Below are positions 8,023 to 17,332 of a stretch of DNA of 64,000 nucleotides, one piece after another. How positions within the stretch are numbered: the stretch's first letter is position 1; each line of letters starts with the position of its first letter. The notes under the pieces are model-generated. The model was not told the DNA's origin, made no database searches, and saw nothing but the letters and a program-made list of their open reading frames with translations. The stretch comes from Flavobacteriaceae bacterium MAR_2009_75. Its GTDB lineage: Bacteria > Bacteroidota > Bacteroidia > Flavobacteriales > Flavobacteriaceae. Location of the stretch: positions 4,215,501 to 4,279,500 of the forward strand of contig PHTZ01000001.1 in assembly GCA_002813285.1 (NCBI GenBank), given 5' to 3'. Both the position numbers and the translations under genes were made by a program.

Positions 8023-9315
8023 ATGAAAAACATTTATATTTTTCTGTGCCTTTTCTTGCTCTCATATCAAGATGCTTTGGCTCAATTTGCCCTAGATGGC
8101 GAGTTTAGGCCACGTACCGAATATCGACATGGATTTGGAAGTATTATTGCAGATGCAGCCGATCCAGGATATGCCATTTCAACACGTATTAGACTAAACA
8201 CGGGGTATAAGTTCGATTCTTATGAGTTTTATTTGAGCTTACAAGATGTTATGGTTTGGGGTGAGAACAGGCAGATATTACCTCATGATCAAAACAATTC
8301 TTTTGCGGTATTTCAAGCTTGGGCAAAACTAAGGTTGGGAGAACATTTATCAACAAAATTGGGCCGTCAAGTAATTGCATACGATGACCAACGTATTTTT
8401 GGCGGACTTGATTGGGCCCAGCAAGGGCGAAATCATGATGCCGCCCTGTTGAGTTACAAGAAAAATAGTTTTATGGCCGATTTGGGCTTGGCTTTCAGTC
8501 AAGATTTTAATAATCCGGCGGGTTTTCAATCGGTCGGAACGACGTACAATACGGCAGGTTTTTTCTCCTATAAATCAATGCAATACCTATACGTAAAGAA
8601 AAAATGGGATGAATTTTCGGGGAGTCTGTTATTACTGAACAATGGCTTTCAGAATTTTACGGGCGAAGGCGAGGAACGCGTTGCCAATGGGGTCAGCAAT
8701 TTACAGACCTTAGGTACTCATTTAAATTATAAGAAGGGCAAATTCGGGGCTGCTTTAAACGCCTTTTTTCAAACCGGTGAACGACAAAACAATGTAGAGG
8801 TAGCCGGAGCCTATTTACTGGGTCTTGACCTAACTTATAAGGCATCTCCTAAAATTGGTTTGGGCATCGGAACAGAGGTGATAAGTGGGAATAAGGCAGA
8901 TACGGCAGGTAAAACAGAAGCGTTTTTTCCCCTTTATGGTACCAACCATAAGTTTAATGGTTTTATGGATTATTTCTATGTGGGAAATCATGCCAATTCG
9001 GTCGGACTCTTTGATCTTCATGCCAGTGCTAATTTCAAATTAGGCGACAAATCAGGTCTGCTGCTTAAGGTTCTTAAATTTAACGGAGAACAAGAACTGC
9101 CCAGTCGTGAAAATTCTTTGGGTACTGAAATAGATATAGTATTCTCCCAGAATTTTAATGGTTACGGATTAAAATTTGGTTACTCCCATATGTTTGCTGC
9201 AAGTGGTATGTATCAATTAAAGGGCATAACTGAAGAAGCTGCAGCAAGTAACCAAAATTGGATTTGGGCCATGTTGGTCATTAAACCAAAATTCTTTGGC
9301 ACAGCTAAAAAATAA
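8023..9315 (+). CDS. Outer-membrane beta-barrel of the alginate-export type
   Basis: A 430-residue protein with a clear signal peptide (FLCLFLLSYQDALAQ then FALDGEFRP) and alternating hydrophobic/polar strands throughout, typical of a beta-barrel of the Alginate_exp fold. Signs include FRPRTEYRHGFG, the strand STRIRLNTGYKF and the conserved KLGRQVIAYDDQRIFGGLDW. The C-terminal strand ends IKPKFFGTAKK. It starts 85 bp after narK and ends at a strong terminator, so it is likely in the narK operon. Despite the family name nothing here points to alginate; location suggests a porin that lets nitrate or nitrite cross the outer membrane. That role is inferred from context only. Confidence 0.82.
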   Translation: MKNIYIFLCLFLLSYQDALAQFALDGEFRPRTEYRHGFGSIIADAADPGYAISTRIRLNTGYKFDSYEFYLSLQDVMVWGENRQILPHDQNNSFAVFQAWAKLRLGEHLSTKLGRQVIAYDDQRIFGGLDWAQQGRNHDAALLSYKKNSFMADLGLAFSQDFNNPAGFQSVGTTYNTAGFFSYKSMQYLYVKKKWDEFSGSLLLLNNGFQNFTGEGEERVANGVSNLQTLGTHLNYKKGKFGAALNAFFQTGERQNNVEVAGAYLLGLDLTYKASPKIGLGIGTEVISGNKADTAGKTEAFFPLYGTNHKFNGFMDYFYVGNHANSVGLFDLHASANFKLGDKSGLLLKVLKFNGEQELPSRENSLGTEIDIVFSQNFNGYGLKFGYSHMFAASGMYQLKGITEEAAASNQNWIWAMLVIKPKFFGTAKK

Positions 9316-9342
9316 GTATTCTTATTATACGATGCTTCGATG

Positions 9343-9382
9343 GAGCCGTTATGACCTCTTTGGTTGTGGCGGTTCTTTTTTT
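9343..9382 (+). terminator. Rho-independent terminator after the porin gene
   Basis: A long stem with loop TCTTT joins 9343-9356 to 9362-9375 and is followed by seven T (9376-9382). The stem uses about six G-U pairs, so it works well only in the plus-strand RNA. It marks the end of the narK-porin unit. Confidence 0.75.
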
Positions 9383-9447
9383 GAATTCTCTCCATAATCA
9401 TGACCTTGGTTACCATTGATTGTTACGCATTGTAAAATTCATCTATA

Positions 9448-9461
9448 TTTGTACGTACAAA
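9448..9461 (+). promoter_or_regulatory. TACGTA palindrome directly upstream of the NarL-like regulator
   Basis: TTTGTACGTACAAA is a perfect 14-bp palindrome centred on TACGTA (9452-9457). It ends only 10 bp before the TTG start at 9472, a position that would suit autorepression. TTACGCAT at 9423-9430 is a weaker relative 29 bp upstream. Confidence 0.5.
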
Positions 9462-9471
9462 TACTTACACT

Positions 9472-10143
9472 TTGAATCAAACTACAAGTATCGTTTTAGT
9501 GGATGACCATTCACTGGTACGTGACGGAATACGTGCATTATTAGAAAGTGAATCAGACCTCGAAGTTATCGGAGAAGGGTCAGATGGAAAGGAAGCTCTC
9601 GAGTTAGTAAAGAATAAACAACCTGATTTGTTGATTATAGATATTCGAATGCCGAAAATGACGGGTATCGAAGCTGTTCATGCATTAAATGCCGGTAAGT
9701 CTCCAGTAAAGTCTATAATTCTATCAATGCATGATTCTGAAGAGTATATTCTGCAGTCGGTAAGTGCCGGTGCCAATGGGTATCTGTTAAAAGATACCGG
9801 AAAAGGAGAATTTATAAAGGCGATACATACCGTTCGTGAAGGGGGAAAGTATTACAGTGGAGATATCTCCAATATTTTGGTCAACAATTTGTTGAACCCC
9901 AGTAAAGAAATCACAGATACCTCCAAAAAGGGAAATCAGAACGAAAATCCCTTTGACCTAACCAATAAAGAATTACAGGTTTTAGAATTGGTTTTATCCG
10001 GTTTGACCAATAAGCAGATTTCTGAAAAATTACAGAATAGTAAGCGTACGGTAGAAACACATCGCTTTAACTTAATGCGCAAGATGGATGTTAAAAACTT
10101 GATAGACCTTTCTAAAAAAGCTCAAGAGTACAATTTGGTTTAG
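9472..10143 (+). CDS. NarL/LuxR-type response regulator
   Basis: Two-component response regulator of the NarL/FixJ class, 223 residues. The receiver domain begins IVLVDDHSLVRDGI with the acidic pair Asp11-Asp12, has the phosphorylation site at Asp57 in LLIIDIRMPKMTG and Lys in YLLKDTGKGEF. The C-terminal LuxR helix-turn-helix is NKELQVLELVLSGLTNKQIS and RTVETHRFNLMRKM. TTG at 9472 is the best start because it gives the usual short lead before the first beta strand, and there is no nearby ATG. It sits between the narK unit and the carbohydrate block; its likely kinase is the NarX-like protein at the left edge, encoded separately at the far end of the cluster. The TACGTA boxes are the probable targets (inference). 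It is close to narL in type, but the name is not assigned. Confidence 0.9.
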   Translation: MNQTTSIVLVDDHSLVRDGIRALLESESDLEVIGEGSDGKEALELVKNKQPDLLIIDIRMPKMTGIEAVHALNAGKSPVKSIILSMHDSEEYILQSVSAGANGYLLKDTGKGEFIKAIHTVREGGKYYSGDISNILVNNLLNPSKEITDTSKKGNQNENPFDLTNKELQVLELVLSGLTNKQISEKLQNSKRTVETHRFNLMRKMDVKNLIDLSKKAQEYNLV

Positions 10144-10237
10144 TAACTGATTTTCAAATTTTCACTATTCATTTTTCCTATCTTTCGGGCTGTTTAATTG
10201 ATGAAAAATCTCTTTTTATCATTATCAGCTAACTATT

Positions 10238-11593
10238 ATGACCAAATACTTCATTTTTTTTGCCTTATTGATTTCCATTCAATGTACCACCAAAGAAACT
10301 AAAAATTCAACCCATAATGTTTACGATTACGGCGCGATAGGCGATGGGGTGACCAATGATCAGAGAGCTATTCAAAAGGCCATTGATGCGTGTAAAGGTA
10401 CGGGAAGCAAGGTCATTTTTCCTGAAGGAACATTCTTGACAGGGCAGTTAATGTTGGGCAGTAACATGACTTTGCAATTAGATTCTACAGCAACTATTTT
10501 GGGCATACAATCAGATGCCGAAGATGCATATCCACACCATAAAATAGAGACCCGTTTTCCTAATCGAATGCTAGAAGATTGCCAACGCCGGTTAATTTAT
10601 GGCAACCATGTAAAAAACGTAACTATTACCGGTAAAGGAAAAATAGATGGGCAGGGCGATTATGACCCATGGATGAATGTTAAAGAGCTCGGTACCGAAA
10701 AAGATAGACCATCGATATTAGCCTTCGTCGGTTCAAAGAATATTACCGTCTCTGATATTACTATGGTCGACCCGGCCTGTTGGACCCAAGTTTATATAGA
10801 ATCTGATAATATCACTATACGTAATATTAAAGTTCATACAGGTAATTTGACCCCCAATCGTGATGGAATCGATATTGTAGATTGTCATAAGGTCTTGATT
10901 GAAGATTGTGATATTAAATCTGAAGATGACGGCATCTGTTTCAAGAGTGGAAGTGAATATGGGTGTAAAGATGTGGTAGTGCGTAATTGCACTATTGACA
11001 AATTGAATGTAAATGCAGGTAATTGTTTTAAGTTAGGAACCGATGGTTTAGGAAGTTTTATGAATTTCGATGTTTCGAACCTTACTCTGAAAAATGCCTT
11101 TCAAAACTCGGCTATTGTTTTAGAATCTATGGACGGTGCGGTAATCGATAACATAAATATTAGTGATTGTGAGATTTCAAATTGCGGACAAGCAGTTTTT
11201 ATGCTTTTGGCCGATCGTAAACGCACGGTGCCGGGTCGTAAGCCTAGAATTGGCAGCATCTCGAACATCCACCTAAAGAATATTAAGGGTAAGGATTTCA
11301 CCAAGCAATACCCATCAATTATTACTGGCATAGAAGGGCATAACATTCAAAATGTGGTTCTAGAGAATTTGAATTTACAATTAAAAGGAGGTGTTCAGAA
11401 GACCGATCAAACTGTTATGGAGTATGATGGAAAATACCCTGAGGGTAGTAAATTCGGTAATACCAATGCCTATGCTTTTTATGTTAGGCACGCCGACAAG
11501 GTCGATTTTATTGACTGTAAAATCAGTGCGATAGAAGAAGATGCCCGTGAATGGTTGATTCAAGAGAACGTGGCGCAGTTAAATATTCAATAA
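10238..11593 (+). CDS. GH28-family protein (polygalacturonase-like lipoprotein), incomplete catalytic motifs
   Basis: Exported right-handed beta-helix protein of glycoside hydrolase family 28, 451 residues, with a lipoprotein signal (FFALLISIQC at Cys16). The N-terminus YDYGAIGDGVTNDQRAIQKA is the classic pectate-lyase-fold opening. Of the four GH28 motifs, the acid pair is present (NRDGIDI and SEDDGICFKSG), but the expected GHG is replaced by the region NAGNCFKLGTDG and no RIK-like motif follows (NSAIVLESMDG). Either this is a divergent subfamily with another substrate, or catalysis is weakened. The second GH28 protein at 14320 has all motifs. It starts 94 bp after the NarL-like gene and overlaps no neighbour; it begins a rightward carbohydrate block that continues to 15807. 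Confidence 0.85.
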   Translation: MTKYFIFFALLISIQCTTKETKNSTHNVYDYGAIGDGVTNDQRAIQKAIDACKGTGSKVIFPEGTFLTGQLMLGSNMTLQLDSTATILGIQSDAEDAYPHHKIETRFPNRMLEDCQRRLIYGNHVKNVTITGKGKIDGQGDYDPWMNVKELGTEKDRPSILAFVGSKNITVSDITMVDPACWTQVYIESDNITIRNIKVHTGNLTPNRDGIDIVDCHKVLIEDCDIKSEDDGICFKSGSEYGCKDVVVRNCTIDKLNVNAGNCFKLGTDGLGSFMNFDVSNLTLKNAFQNSAIVLESMDGAVIDNINISDCEISNCGQAVFMLLADRKRTVPGRKPRIGSISNIHLKNIKGKDFTKQYPSIITGIEGHNIQNVVLENLNLQLKGGVQKTDQTVMEYDGKYPEGSKFGNTNAYAFYVRHADKVDFIDCKISAIEEDAREWLIQENVAQLNIQ

Positions 11594-11634
11594 GATCTGA
11601 TTTAGAAATTTCACCAACGATTATAACCCAATTT

Positions 11635-12735
11635 ATGAACATGAGCGACTATCGATCAAATGCAGCTTTAAAAACAGTTATTCTATTTGTACTGTCATTC
11701 TTTAGTACAGGAGCAATATTTTCTCAAGAAATGAACCCCAACTTGGCGAAAAAGTTGGTATTGGTGTCTGAGCACGAAGGCCCGGTCATAGAACCCGACC
11801 ATCGTGATGTTCTGGGCACCAATAATCAAACAGGTTTTGAAACAGGGCAGGTGGTGAAAATTGAAGATACCTACCATATGTTCGTAAATGAAATGTTTTT
11901 CCGTTCTCATCGGGATCTTCGTATTTCGTATTGGACCAGTTCTGATGCCTTAAACTGGAAGCGGCAAAGCACTGTGGTAGAGAGTATACCAGGTCGCTCC
12001 CCATTCAATCCGAGATCGGAAGTATGGGTGACCGGTGTAGAGTTTAATACAAAAGAAAACGCTTGGAACATTTTTTATGTAGCCTATAGAGGTGGCGATA
12101 AGTCTAAAAGAGAACTACCGGGCAGTGACTATCAAGGGCGAATTTGGCGTGCCAAATCTGTCTTTCAAGGAGTCGAAGGCATCGCAGGCCCTTATGCAGA
12201 TATGGGTATTGTGCTACAACCCGATGAAGATTCTCAAGAGTGGGAGGGGCAACAAGCGGTGGCAACTTTTAATCCATATAGAGTGGGAGAAAATTGGTAT
12301 GCCTTCTATGACGGGCATAACTATATTCCTAAAGGCCCTTGGCCGGTGGGCTTGGCCAAAGCGCCCAGCCTAGAGGGACCATGGGAGAGATTACCCGAAG
12401 GGGTGAACCCTTTGCCAATTGCCAAAGAATTTATCGAAAACCCACAGGTCACCGAACTAAAAGACGGAGGATATTTGGCTGTATTCGATTCTTTAGGGGA
12501 TCAAGAAATTGCCTATAGTACTTCTGAAGATGGAGTAAAATGGACACCGGAACAACGGGTGAAAATTCAATCGAAAGGTAAAATGTGGGGTGTAAAAGGG
12601 GATCATGCCATGCGCACCCCTTTATGTGCGATAGAAGAAGATAACGGTACTTTTACCGTGATTTATACTTCATTGATGAATTTGAAAGGGAGTAAATTTT
12701 ATGCAGTAGGAAAATGTTCTTTAGCGTGGGAATAG
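11635..12735 (+). CDS. Five-bladed beta-propeller glycosidase-like exported protein
   Basis: About 366 residues with a signal peptide (TVILFVLSFFSTGAIFSQ). The frame extends back to 11551 inside the previous gene, but the ATG at 11635 (or 11641) gives a normal signal peptide, so I use it. Repeats of the kind YHMFVNEMFF, ISYWTSSDALNWKRQST, WNIFYVAYRGG, WYAFYDGHNYI, GYLAVFDSLGD and IAYSTSEDGVKWTPEQ are blade strands of the GH43/GH32/GH117-like fold. Candidate acids include Asp in the opening EPDHRDVLGT and Glu in FIENPQVTEL, but I cannot assign the family. It lies 41 bp after the first GH28 gene, so it probably shares its transcript and substrate. Confidence 0.72.
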   Translation: MNMSDYRSNAALKTVILFVLSFFSTGAIFSQEMNPNLAKKLVLVSEHEGPVIEPDHRDVLGTNNQTGFETGQVVKIEDTYHMFVNEMFFRSHRDLRISYWTSSDALNWKRQSTVVESIPGRSPFNPRSEVWVTGVEFNTKENAWNIFYVAYRGGDKSKRELPGSDYQGRIWRAKSVFQGVEGIAGPYADMGIVLQPDEDSQEWEGQQAVATFNPYRVGENWYAFYDGHNYIPKGPWPVGLAKAPSLEGPWERLPEGVNPLPIAKEFIENPQVTELKDGGYLAVFDSLGDQEIAYSTSEDGVKWTPEQRVKIQSKGKMWGVKGDHAMRTPLCAIEEDNGTFTVIYTSLMNLKGSKFYAVGKCSLAWE

Positions 12736-12864
12736 TTCACTCAGCGGAGTATGGTGGCTATTCATAAAAAATCGAAAATTTTAATAATATATCGTAACTT
12801 TTTTATTGCTGCCAAACATAAAGTTATATCTTGTAACTCTTTTTGAACCTTCAATTACTTTTTC

Positions 12865-14286
12865 ATGAGAACACTGGTTTTTATTATTCTTTTCCATTCA
12901 TTTAATCTTCTTTTTGCGCAATCGATTGCTAAAGACCGAGTTATTGTTTTAACTGATATAGAGGCCGATCCCGATGATACACAATCTTTGGTTCGTCTGT
13001 TTCTTTACGCCAATGAAATAGAGATAAAAGGCTTGGTAGCTACTACTTCATGTTGGTTACAATCATCGATACATCCAGAATCCATAGAGAAAATTATCGA
13101 AGCATATGGTAAAGTACAACCCAATTTAACGAAACATGCCGAGGGTTTTCCTTCTGAAAAAGACCTTATGGCATTGGTTAAGAGCGGTCTCCCAAAATAT
13201 GGTATGACCGGAGTTGGTAAGGGAATGGACTCAGAGGGTTCCGATTGGATAATCGCCGAGCTTGAAAAAGAAGATGATAAACCTTTGTGGATTTCTGTTT
13301 GGGGAGGAGTGAATACTCTTGCTCAGGCATTGCATACGATAAGGGCAACCAAATCGGCCCGAGAAGTCAAAAAAATGGTTTCTAAACTACGAGTCTATAC
13401 TATATCTGACCAAGATGATAGTGGAATATGGATCCGTGACAATTTTCCCGATCTTTTCTATATTGTGACCCCTGGTGATGATTATGGGTCTGCCACTTGG
13501 ACGGGTATAAACACTGTGGTCAAAGGCATAGACAATACCACCATAAGTAACCCTTGGCTTGCGGAACATATACAGCAAGGGCATGGTCCGCTTGGGGCTA
13601 TCTATCCTGACGTGGCTTGGGGAGTTGAGGGAGATACGCCAGCCTTCCTATCGCTTATACCTAATGGGCTCAATGTTTCTGAGCATCCCGAATGGGGTGG
13701 TTGGGGTGGTCGCTATGAGCTGTATAAGCCTGATTTCTCAAAAACAAAAGAAGGTGGCTCGATTGTAGAAATCGCACCGGAAACGCGTCCGATATGGACA
13801 AATGCCACCGATAGTCTAGTCCGATATCTACCCAAAATGTACGGTAGAACGGTTCAATACGACAGTATTTCTCATCAAAGTGATAAAGCTAGTTTATGGC
13901 GTTGGCGTGATGATATTCAGAATGATTTCGCTGCGCGGATGGATTGGTGTACCCAAACCTATGATGAGGCCAATCATCCACCGGTCGTTGCCCTGACCCA
14001 TGAGGATAGTATTACGGTCAAAGGGGGAAAAGGTTTTACTTTAGATGCCTTTGAGAGTACAGACCCGGATGGTGACAACCTGAGCTTTTTGTGGTACAAT
14101 TACCCAGAAGCAGGCACTTACAAAAAACTAATTAAGGTTAACGGTGCTGAAAATGCACATCAGGCTTATTTTACCGCACCTAAAGTAAAGAAGAAACAAA
14201 CGGCACATTTTATTGTAAAAGTTTCCGATAAAGGCACACCGCAATTGAGCCGATATAAAAGGGTAATTGTCACTGTAACTCCTTAA
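12865..14286 (+). CDS. Sde182-type protein with nucleoside-hydrolase-like domain (DUF1593)
   Basis: Exported 473-residue protein (signal peptide LVFIILFHSFNLLFAQS). Residues about 25-310 match the DUF1593 nucleoside-hydrolase-like domain: VIVLTDIEADPDDTQSLVRL carries the acidic metal-binding cluster, followed by GLVATTSCWLQ, PLWISVWGGVNTLAQAL and the Gly/Trp-rich segment PEWGGWGGRYEL. The last 90 residues (VVALTHEDSITVKGGKGFTL, STDPDGDNLSFLWYNYPEAG) form an Ig-like domain, the Sde182 C-terminal type. Such proteins are common beside pectin- or cellulose-related genes; a glycosidase or esterase role is suspected but unproved. It follows the propeller gene by 129 bp and precedes a complete GH28. 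Confidence 0.82.
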   Translation: MRTLVFIILFHSFNLLFAQSIAKDRVIVLTDIEADPDDTQSLVRLFLYANEIEIKGLVATTSCWLQSSIHPESIEKIIEAYGKVQPNLTKHAEGFPSEKDLMALVKSGLPKYGMTGVGKGMDSEGSDWIIAELEKEDDKPLWISVWGGVNTLAQALHTIRATKSAREVKKMVSKLRVYTISDQDDSGIWIRDNFPDLFYIVTPGDDYGSATWTGINTVVKGIDNTTISNPWLAEHIQQGHGPLGAIYPDVAWGVEGDTPAFLSLIPNGLNVSEHPEWGGWGGRYELYKPDFSKTKEGGSIVEIAPETRPIWTNATDSLVRYLPKMYGRTVQYDSISHQSDKASLWRWRDDIQNDFAARMDWCTQTYDEANHPPVVALTHEDSITVKGGKGFTLDAFESTDPDGDNLSFLWYNYPEAGTYKKLIKVNGAENAHQAYFTAPKVKKKQTAHFIVKVSDKGTPQLSRYKRVIVTVTP

Positions 14287-14319
14287 TTTTCTTAAATAAA
14301 ACCATTGTGCCAGAGCTTT

Positions 14320-15807
14320 ATGATTAGATTCAGAATATGTATTTTATTTGTTTTAGTGGCCCATTTGGGGTGGGGGCAGTTTAAAACCCCAGCATCCGAA
14401 GAGCCATTCTTGACTAAAGATCAAGTGGGCGCCCATGCTTTACCCACAGAAATAGCCCCAATTCAGGCTCCTTTTGATATGCCCGACTTAAAAAGGCCGA
14501 TGTTCGCTGCCTTCAGTATTGATATTAGTGAAGCTGGAGCACGATCTGGTCAAAAAGTGACCAAAATTATTCAAAAAGCTATAGATAAAGTGAGTCGAAA
14601 AGGTGGTGGTACCGTTGTAGTGCCTTCTGGTAAATGGCATACTTCTCGTATTGAACTGAAAAGCAATGTGAATTTAGAACTTCAAGAAGGTGCCGAGCTT
14701 TTAATCGGGGGGGCTATTGAAGATTATTTGCCTGCGGTATTCACTCGGGTAGAAGGTATCGAAATCATGTCTAGCGGTGGGTTCATTTATGCTCATAAGG
14801 CAGAAAATATCGCGATTACGGGAAAAGGTAAGATTATTGGCCCGGGAGAGGATGCTGCCGTGAGGTCGGCCCCAAGCCCCGAGGGAGTGGTCGAAAATGC
14901 CATTGACCAAAACGCTCCTGTTAAAGAAAGAATTTATGACGGACATAAGGGAAGGTTTTTCTACAAGCCAAAATCGGTATGCTTGGTCGAGTGCAAAAAT
15001 GTTTTAATTGAAGGCATTACAATTGAGAACAGTGTTACTTGGAATGTGACTCCGATTTATTGTGACGGTGTTATAATTAGAGGGATCACTGTCAACTCTG
15101 TGGGTATTCCAACAGGTGACGGAATAGACATCGAATCATCTAGAAACGTATTAATCGAATATGCTACGCTAAATAATGGAGATGATTGTTTTACTATGAA
15201 ATCGGGCCGCGATAAAGATGGTATTCGTGTCAACCGGCCTACCGAAAATATAGTAGTTAGATATTGTTTGTCAGAGGCAGGTCATGGTGCAATTACAACG
15301 GGAAGTGAAACTGCAGGGTGGATTCGGAACGTATATCTGCACGACTGTATTTTTGATGGTACCGATAGGGGTTTTCGTTTTAAAACCCGTCGCCCTAGAG
15401 GTGGTGGGGTAGAGAATATTTACTACGAAAGAGTAAAAATGAATATCAAGCGACATGCTTTGGAGTGGGATTTACTAGGAAGTAGAACTTATGTGGGAGA
15501 ATTGGCAGATCGCTTACCCAAACGTGAGATTACCGAACTTACACCCAGATATCGAAACTTATTTTTTCGCGATGTGGAGATACATACCGAAGAGAATTTT
15601 ATAAAAGCTAAAGGTATACCAGAAGTTCCGTTGACCAATGTTATTATGGAAAACCTAGATGTGACCTCAGGGCAAAATATCTATATGAGCGATGTAAAAG
15701 ACTTTGTAATCAAAAATTCAATAATCCGTAGCAAAGACCAAAACATTGAAATATTAGAAGGCCAAAACGTGAAGTTTGAGAATGTAAATATGATTTATCA
15801 AGAATAA
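14320..15807 (+). CDS. GH28 glycoside hydrolase (polygalacturonase-like), motifs complete
   Basis: Exported beta-helix enzyme of about 495 residues. ATG 14320 gives a clean signal peptide (FRICILFVLVAHLGWGQ); a TTG at 14305 would only add five residues. The GH28 catalytic set is complete: TGDGIDIE (about 265), NNGDDCFTMKSG (about 290), GHGAITTGSE (about 325) and RGFRFKTRR (about 350, the RIK-type motif). Family members hydrolyse polygalacturonate or rhamnogalacturonan, or other uronic acid-rich chains; an additional N-terminal segment with EEPFLTKDQVGAHALP is present. It lies 33 bp after the Sde182-type gene and is the last gene of the rightward block; it converges with the serine hydrolase gene 10 bp away. 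Confidence 0.9.
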   Translation: MIRFRICILFVLVAHLGWGQFKTPASEEPFLTKDQVGAHALPTEIAPIQAPFDMPDLKRPMFAAFSIDISEAGARSGQKVTKIIQKAIDKVSRKGGGTVVVPSGKWHTSRIELKSNVNLELQEGAELLIGGAIEDYLPAVFTRVEGIEIMSSGGFIYAHKAENIAITGKGKIIGPGEDAAVRSAPSPEGVVENAIDQNAPVKERIYDGHKGRFFYKPKSVCLVECKNVLIEGITIENSVTWNVTPIYCDGVIIRGITVNSVGIPTGDGIDIESSRNVLIEYATLNNGDDCFTMKSGRDKDGIRVNRPTENIVVRYCLSEAGHGAITTGSETAGWIRNVYLHDCIFDGTDRGFRFKTRRPRGGGVENIYYERVKMNIKRHALEWDLLGSRTYVGELADRLPKREITELTPRYRNLFFRDVEIHTEENFIKAKGIPEVPLTNVIMENLDVTSGQNIYMSDVKDFVIKNSIIRSKDQNIEILEGQNVKFENVNMIYQE

Positions 15808-15817
15808 CTGTCAGACC

Positions 15818-17125
15818 CTATAGGGTAGAATTGTTTTCTGATTTGTTGGCGGCTTGAGCAAGTTTTTCTGTAGTTGGTCCGTAAATACCTTTGTAAATTT
15901 CGTATAAGTCAGGAATTACCGTTCTGGCAATTCTCGAATTGCTGTTCAAAAGTACGCAAATACCCAAGTCTGCTTCTGGGTACATTGCAATTTCATTTCT
16001 ATAATTATTTACGCTTCCGCCATGGTGCCAAATAGTTTTCTCCAACGGGTTTCCATCTTCGGTGAACTTATGAATTCTCCAACCGAATCCGTAGAACGAC
16101 TTTTCATGACCTGGCCATTTGTGGTAATATTTATGACTTCCAGGAATTTCGATAAATGGGGTAAAGGCTTCCGATATTGCCTTTTCATCCAATACTTCCG
16201 AATTATGTCCTAATAAAAAACGCATCCATTTGCCCATATCGTGGGCGCTGGCATTGATGCCTCCGGCCGCGATAGCATTGTAATAGTTATCACTGAGTTT
16301 AAGGGTTTGCCAACCGTTACGTCTCTTAGAATGGGGTAGGGCCACGTTAATGGTCTCGTTCAAGGTTTTATAATCCATTGAAGTACTACACATGCCTAGA
16401 GGTTTGAAAAATCGATTGTTCAGTGATGCACTTATTTCACTACCGGTAGCTTTTTGCATAACTTCACTACAGAGTGCAAAAATTGCATTTTGATAACTGT
16501 ACATGGTGCCAGGTTTGCTGATTGGTACCACCTCTTTAAAACGAGATGCAATAGTTTCCATGGGCAGGCCAGCTTCAACGAGATTGGTAAAACTATGATA
16601 CGGGGTGCCCGAAGTATGTGAAAGAATATTGGCCAAGGTAATCTCAGAAGTATTTCGTGCGTCACCTAATTGAAACTGCGGCAAATAGTCAATAATGCGA
16701 TCTTTCCATTCCAAATACCCATCATTTTTCAAATCGGCAGCTAAGATACCCGCGAAACCTTTTGAGAGAGAACCTAATCTAAATACAGTCTCCCCATCCA
16801 CAGTATAATTGTTACTATAATTTCGTCTTCCGAAACCTTCGGCCAGAACAATACTATCAGATTGAACGATGCTTACACCGGCACCAACGATATCTCCTAA
16901 GGCTATTGCTCTTTTAAAATAGGTGGTTAAAGCCGACTTTAGCTTTTGCTTGTCAGACGAGTACTTTTTAGAATCAATTCTGTTTTCCGCGATTTGTTGA
17001 GGTGCTTTTAGAGCGACTTTTTCAACGGTAGGTGATGATGGTACCGAATTTTTGGTGCTAGAAGTTGCAATTATTAGGGTTAAGGTCAAAAGCGCAAATA
17101 CCGCTAGGAATTTAATTGTTCGCAT
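15818..17125 (-). CDS. Serine hydrolase of the beta-lactamase/class C type
   Basis: Exported 435-residue protein of the beta-lactamase/transpeptidase-like (PF00144) family. The N-terminus FLAVFALLTLTLIIATSS is a signal peptide or anchor. The catalytic SxxK is SLSK (Ser119-Lys122) in VFRLGSLSKGFAG, the Tyr motif is YSYQNAIF, and the third-box equivalent is HHGGSVNNYRNE. Family members act as D-amino-acid peptidases, esterases or beta-lactamases; nothing seen identifies the substrate. It is oriented against the carbohydrate genes on both sides, so an enzyme acting on esterified sugars is possible but speculative. Confidence 0.85.
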   Translation of the reverse strand: MRTIKFLAVFALLTLTLIIATSSTKNSVPSSPTVEKVALKAPQQIAENRIDSKKYSSDKQKLKSALTTYFKRAIALGDIVGAGVSIVQSDSIVLAEGFGRRNYSNNYTVDGETVFRLGSLSKGFAGILAADLKNDGYLEWKDRIIDYLPQFQLGDARNTSEITLANILSHTSGTPYHSFTNLVEAGLPMETIASRFKEVVPISKPGTMYSYQNAIFALCSEVMQKATGSEISASLNNRFFKPLGMCSTSMDYKTLNETINVALPHSKRRNGWQTLKLSDNYYNAIAAGGINASAHDMGKWMRFLLGHNSEVLDEKAISEAFTPFIEIPGSHKYYHKWPGHEKSFYGFGWRIHKFTEDGNPLEKTIWHHGGSVNNYRNEIAMYPEADLGICVLLNSNSRIARTVIPDLYEIYKGIYGPTTEKLAQAANKSENNSTL

Positions 17126-17332
17126 GTGAAAATTCAGAGATTAGCTTTTCGGTTAACAGGTATGAATATAGGATGAAATACTTAAATAACGGATGAATTA
17201 CATTATTTCTTATACAATTCGGTATTTTTTATTGTTAATTTATGGTACTGCCATTTTTTTATATGATTTCATGCCAACTTCTTAAAGTTAAATGGGATAT
17301 ATTTTAATAATTGAAATCTAATAACAGATCAT

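Noticed and set aside
10818-10823. TACGTA inside the GH28 gene, and similar single copies in other genes
   Set aside because: Single hexamers in coding sequence are expected by chance; only clusters in intergenic regions are counted.
15815-15826. Palindrome ACCCTATAGGGT between the second GH28 gene and the serine hydrolase gene
   Set aside because: It has no loop or T run and overlaps the end of a gene; not convincing as a terminator.
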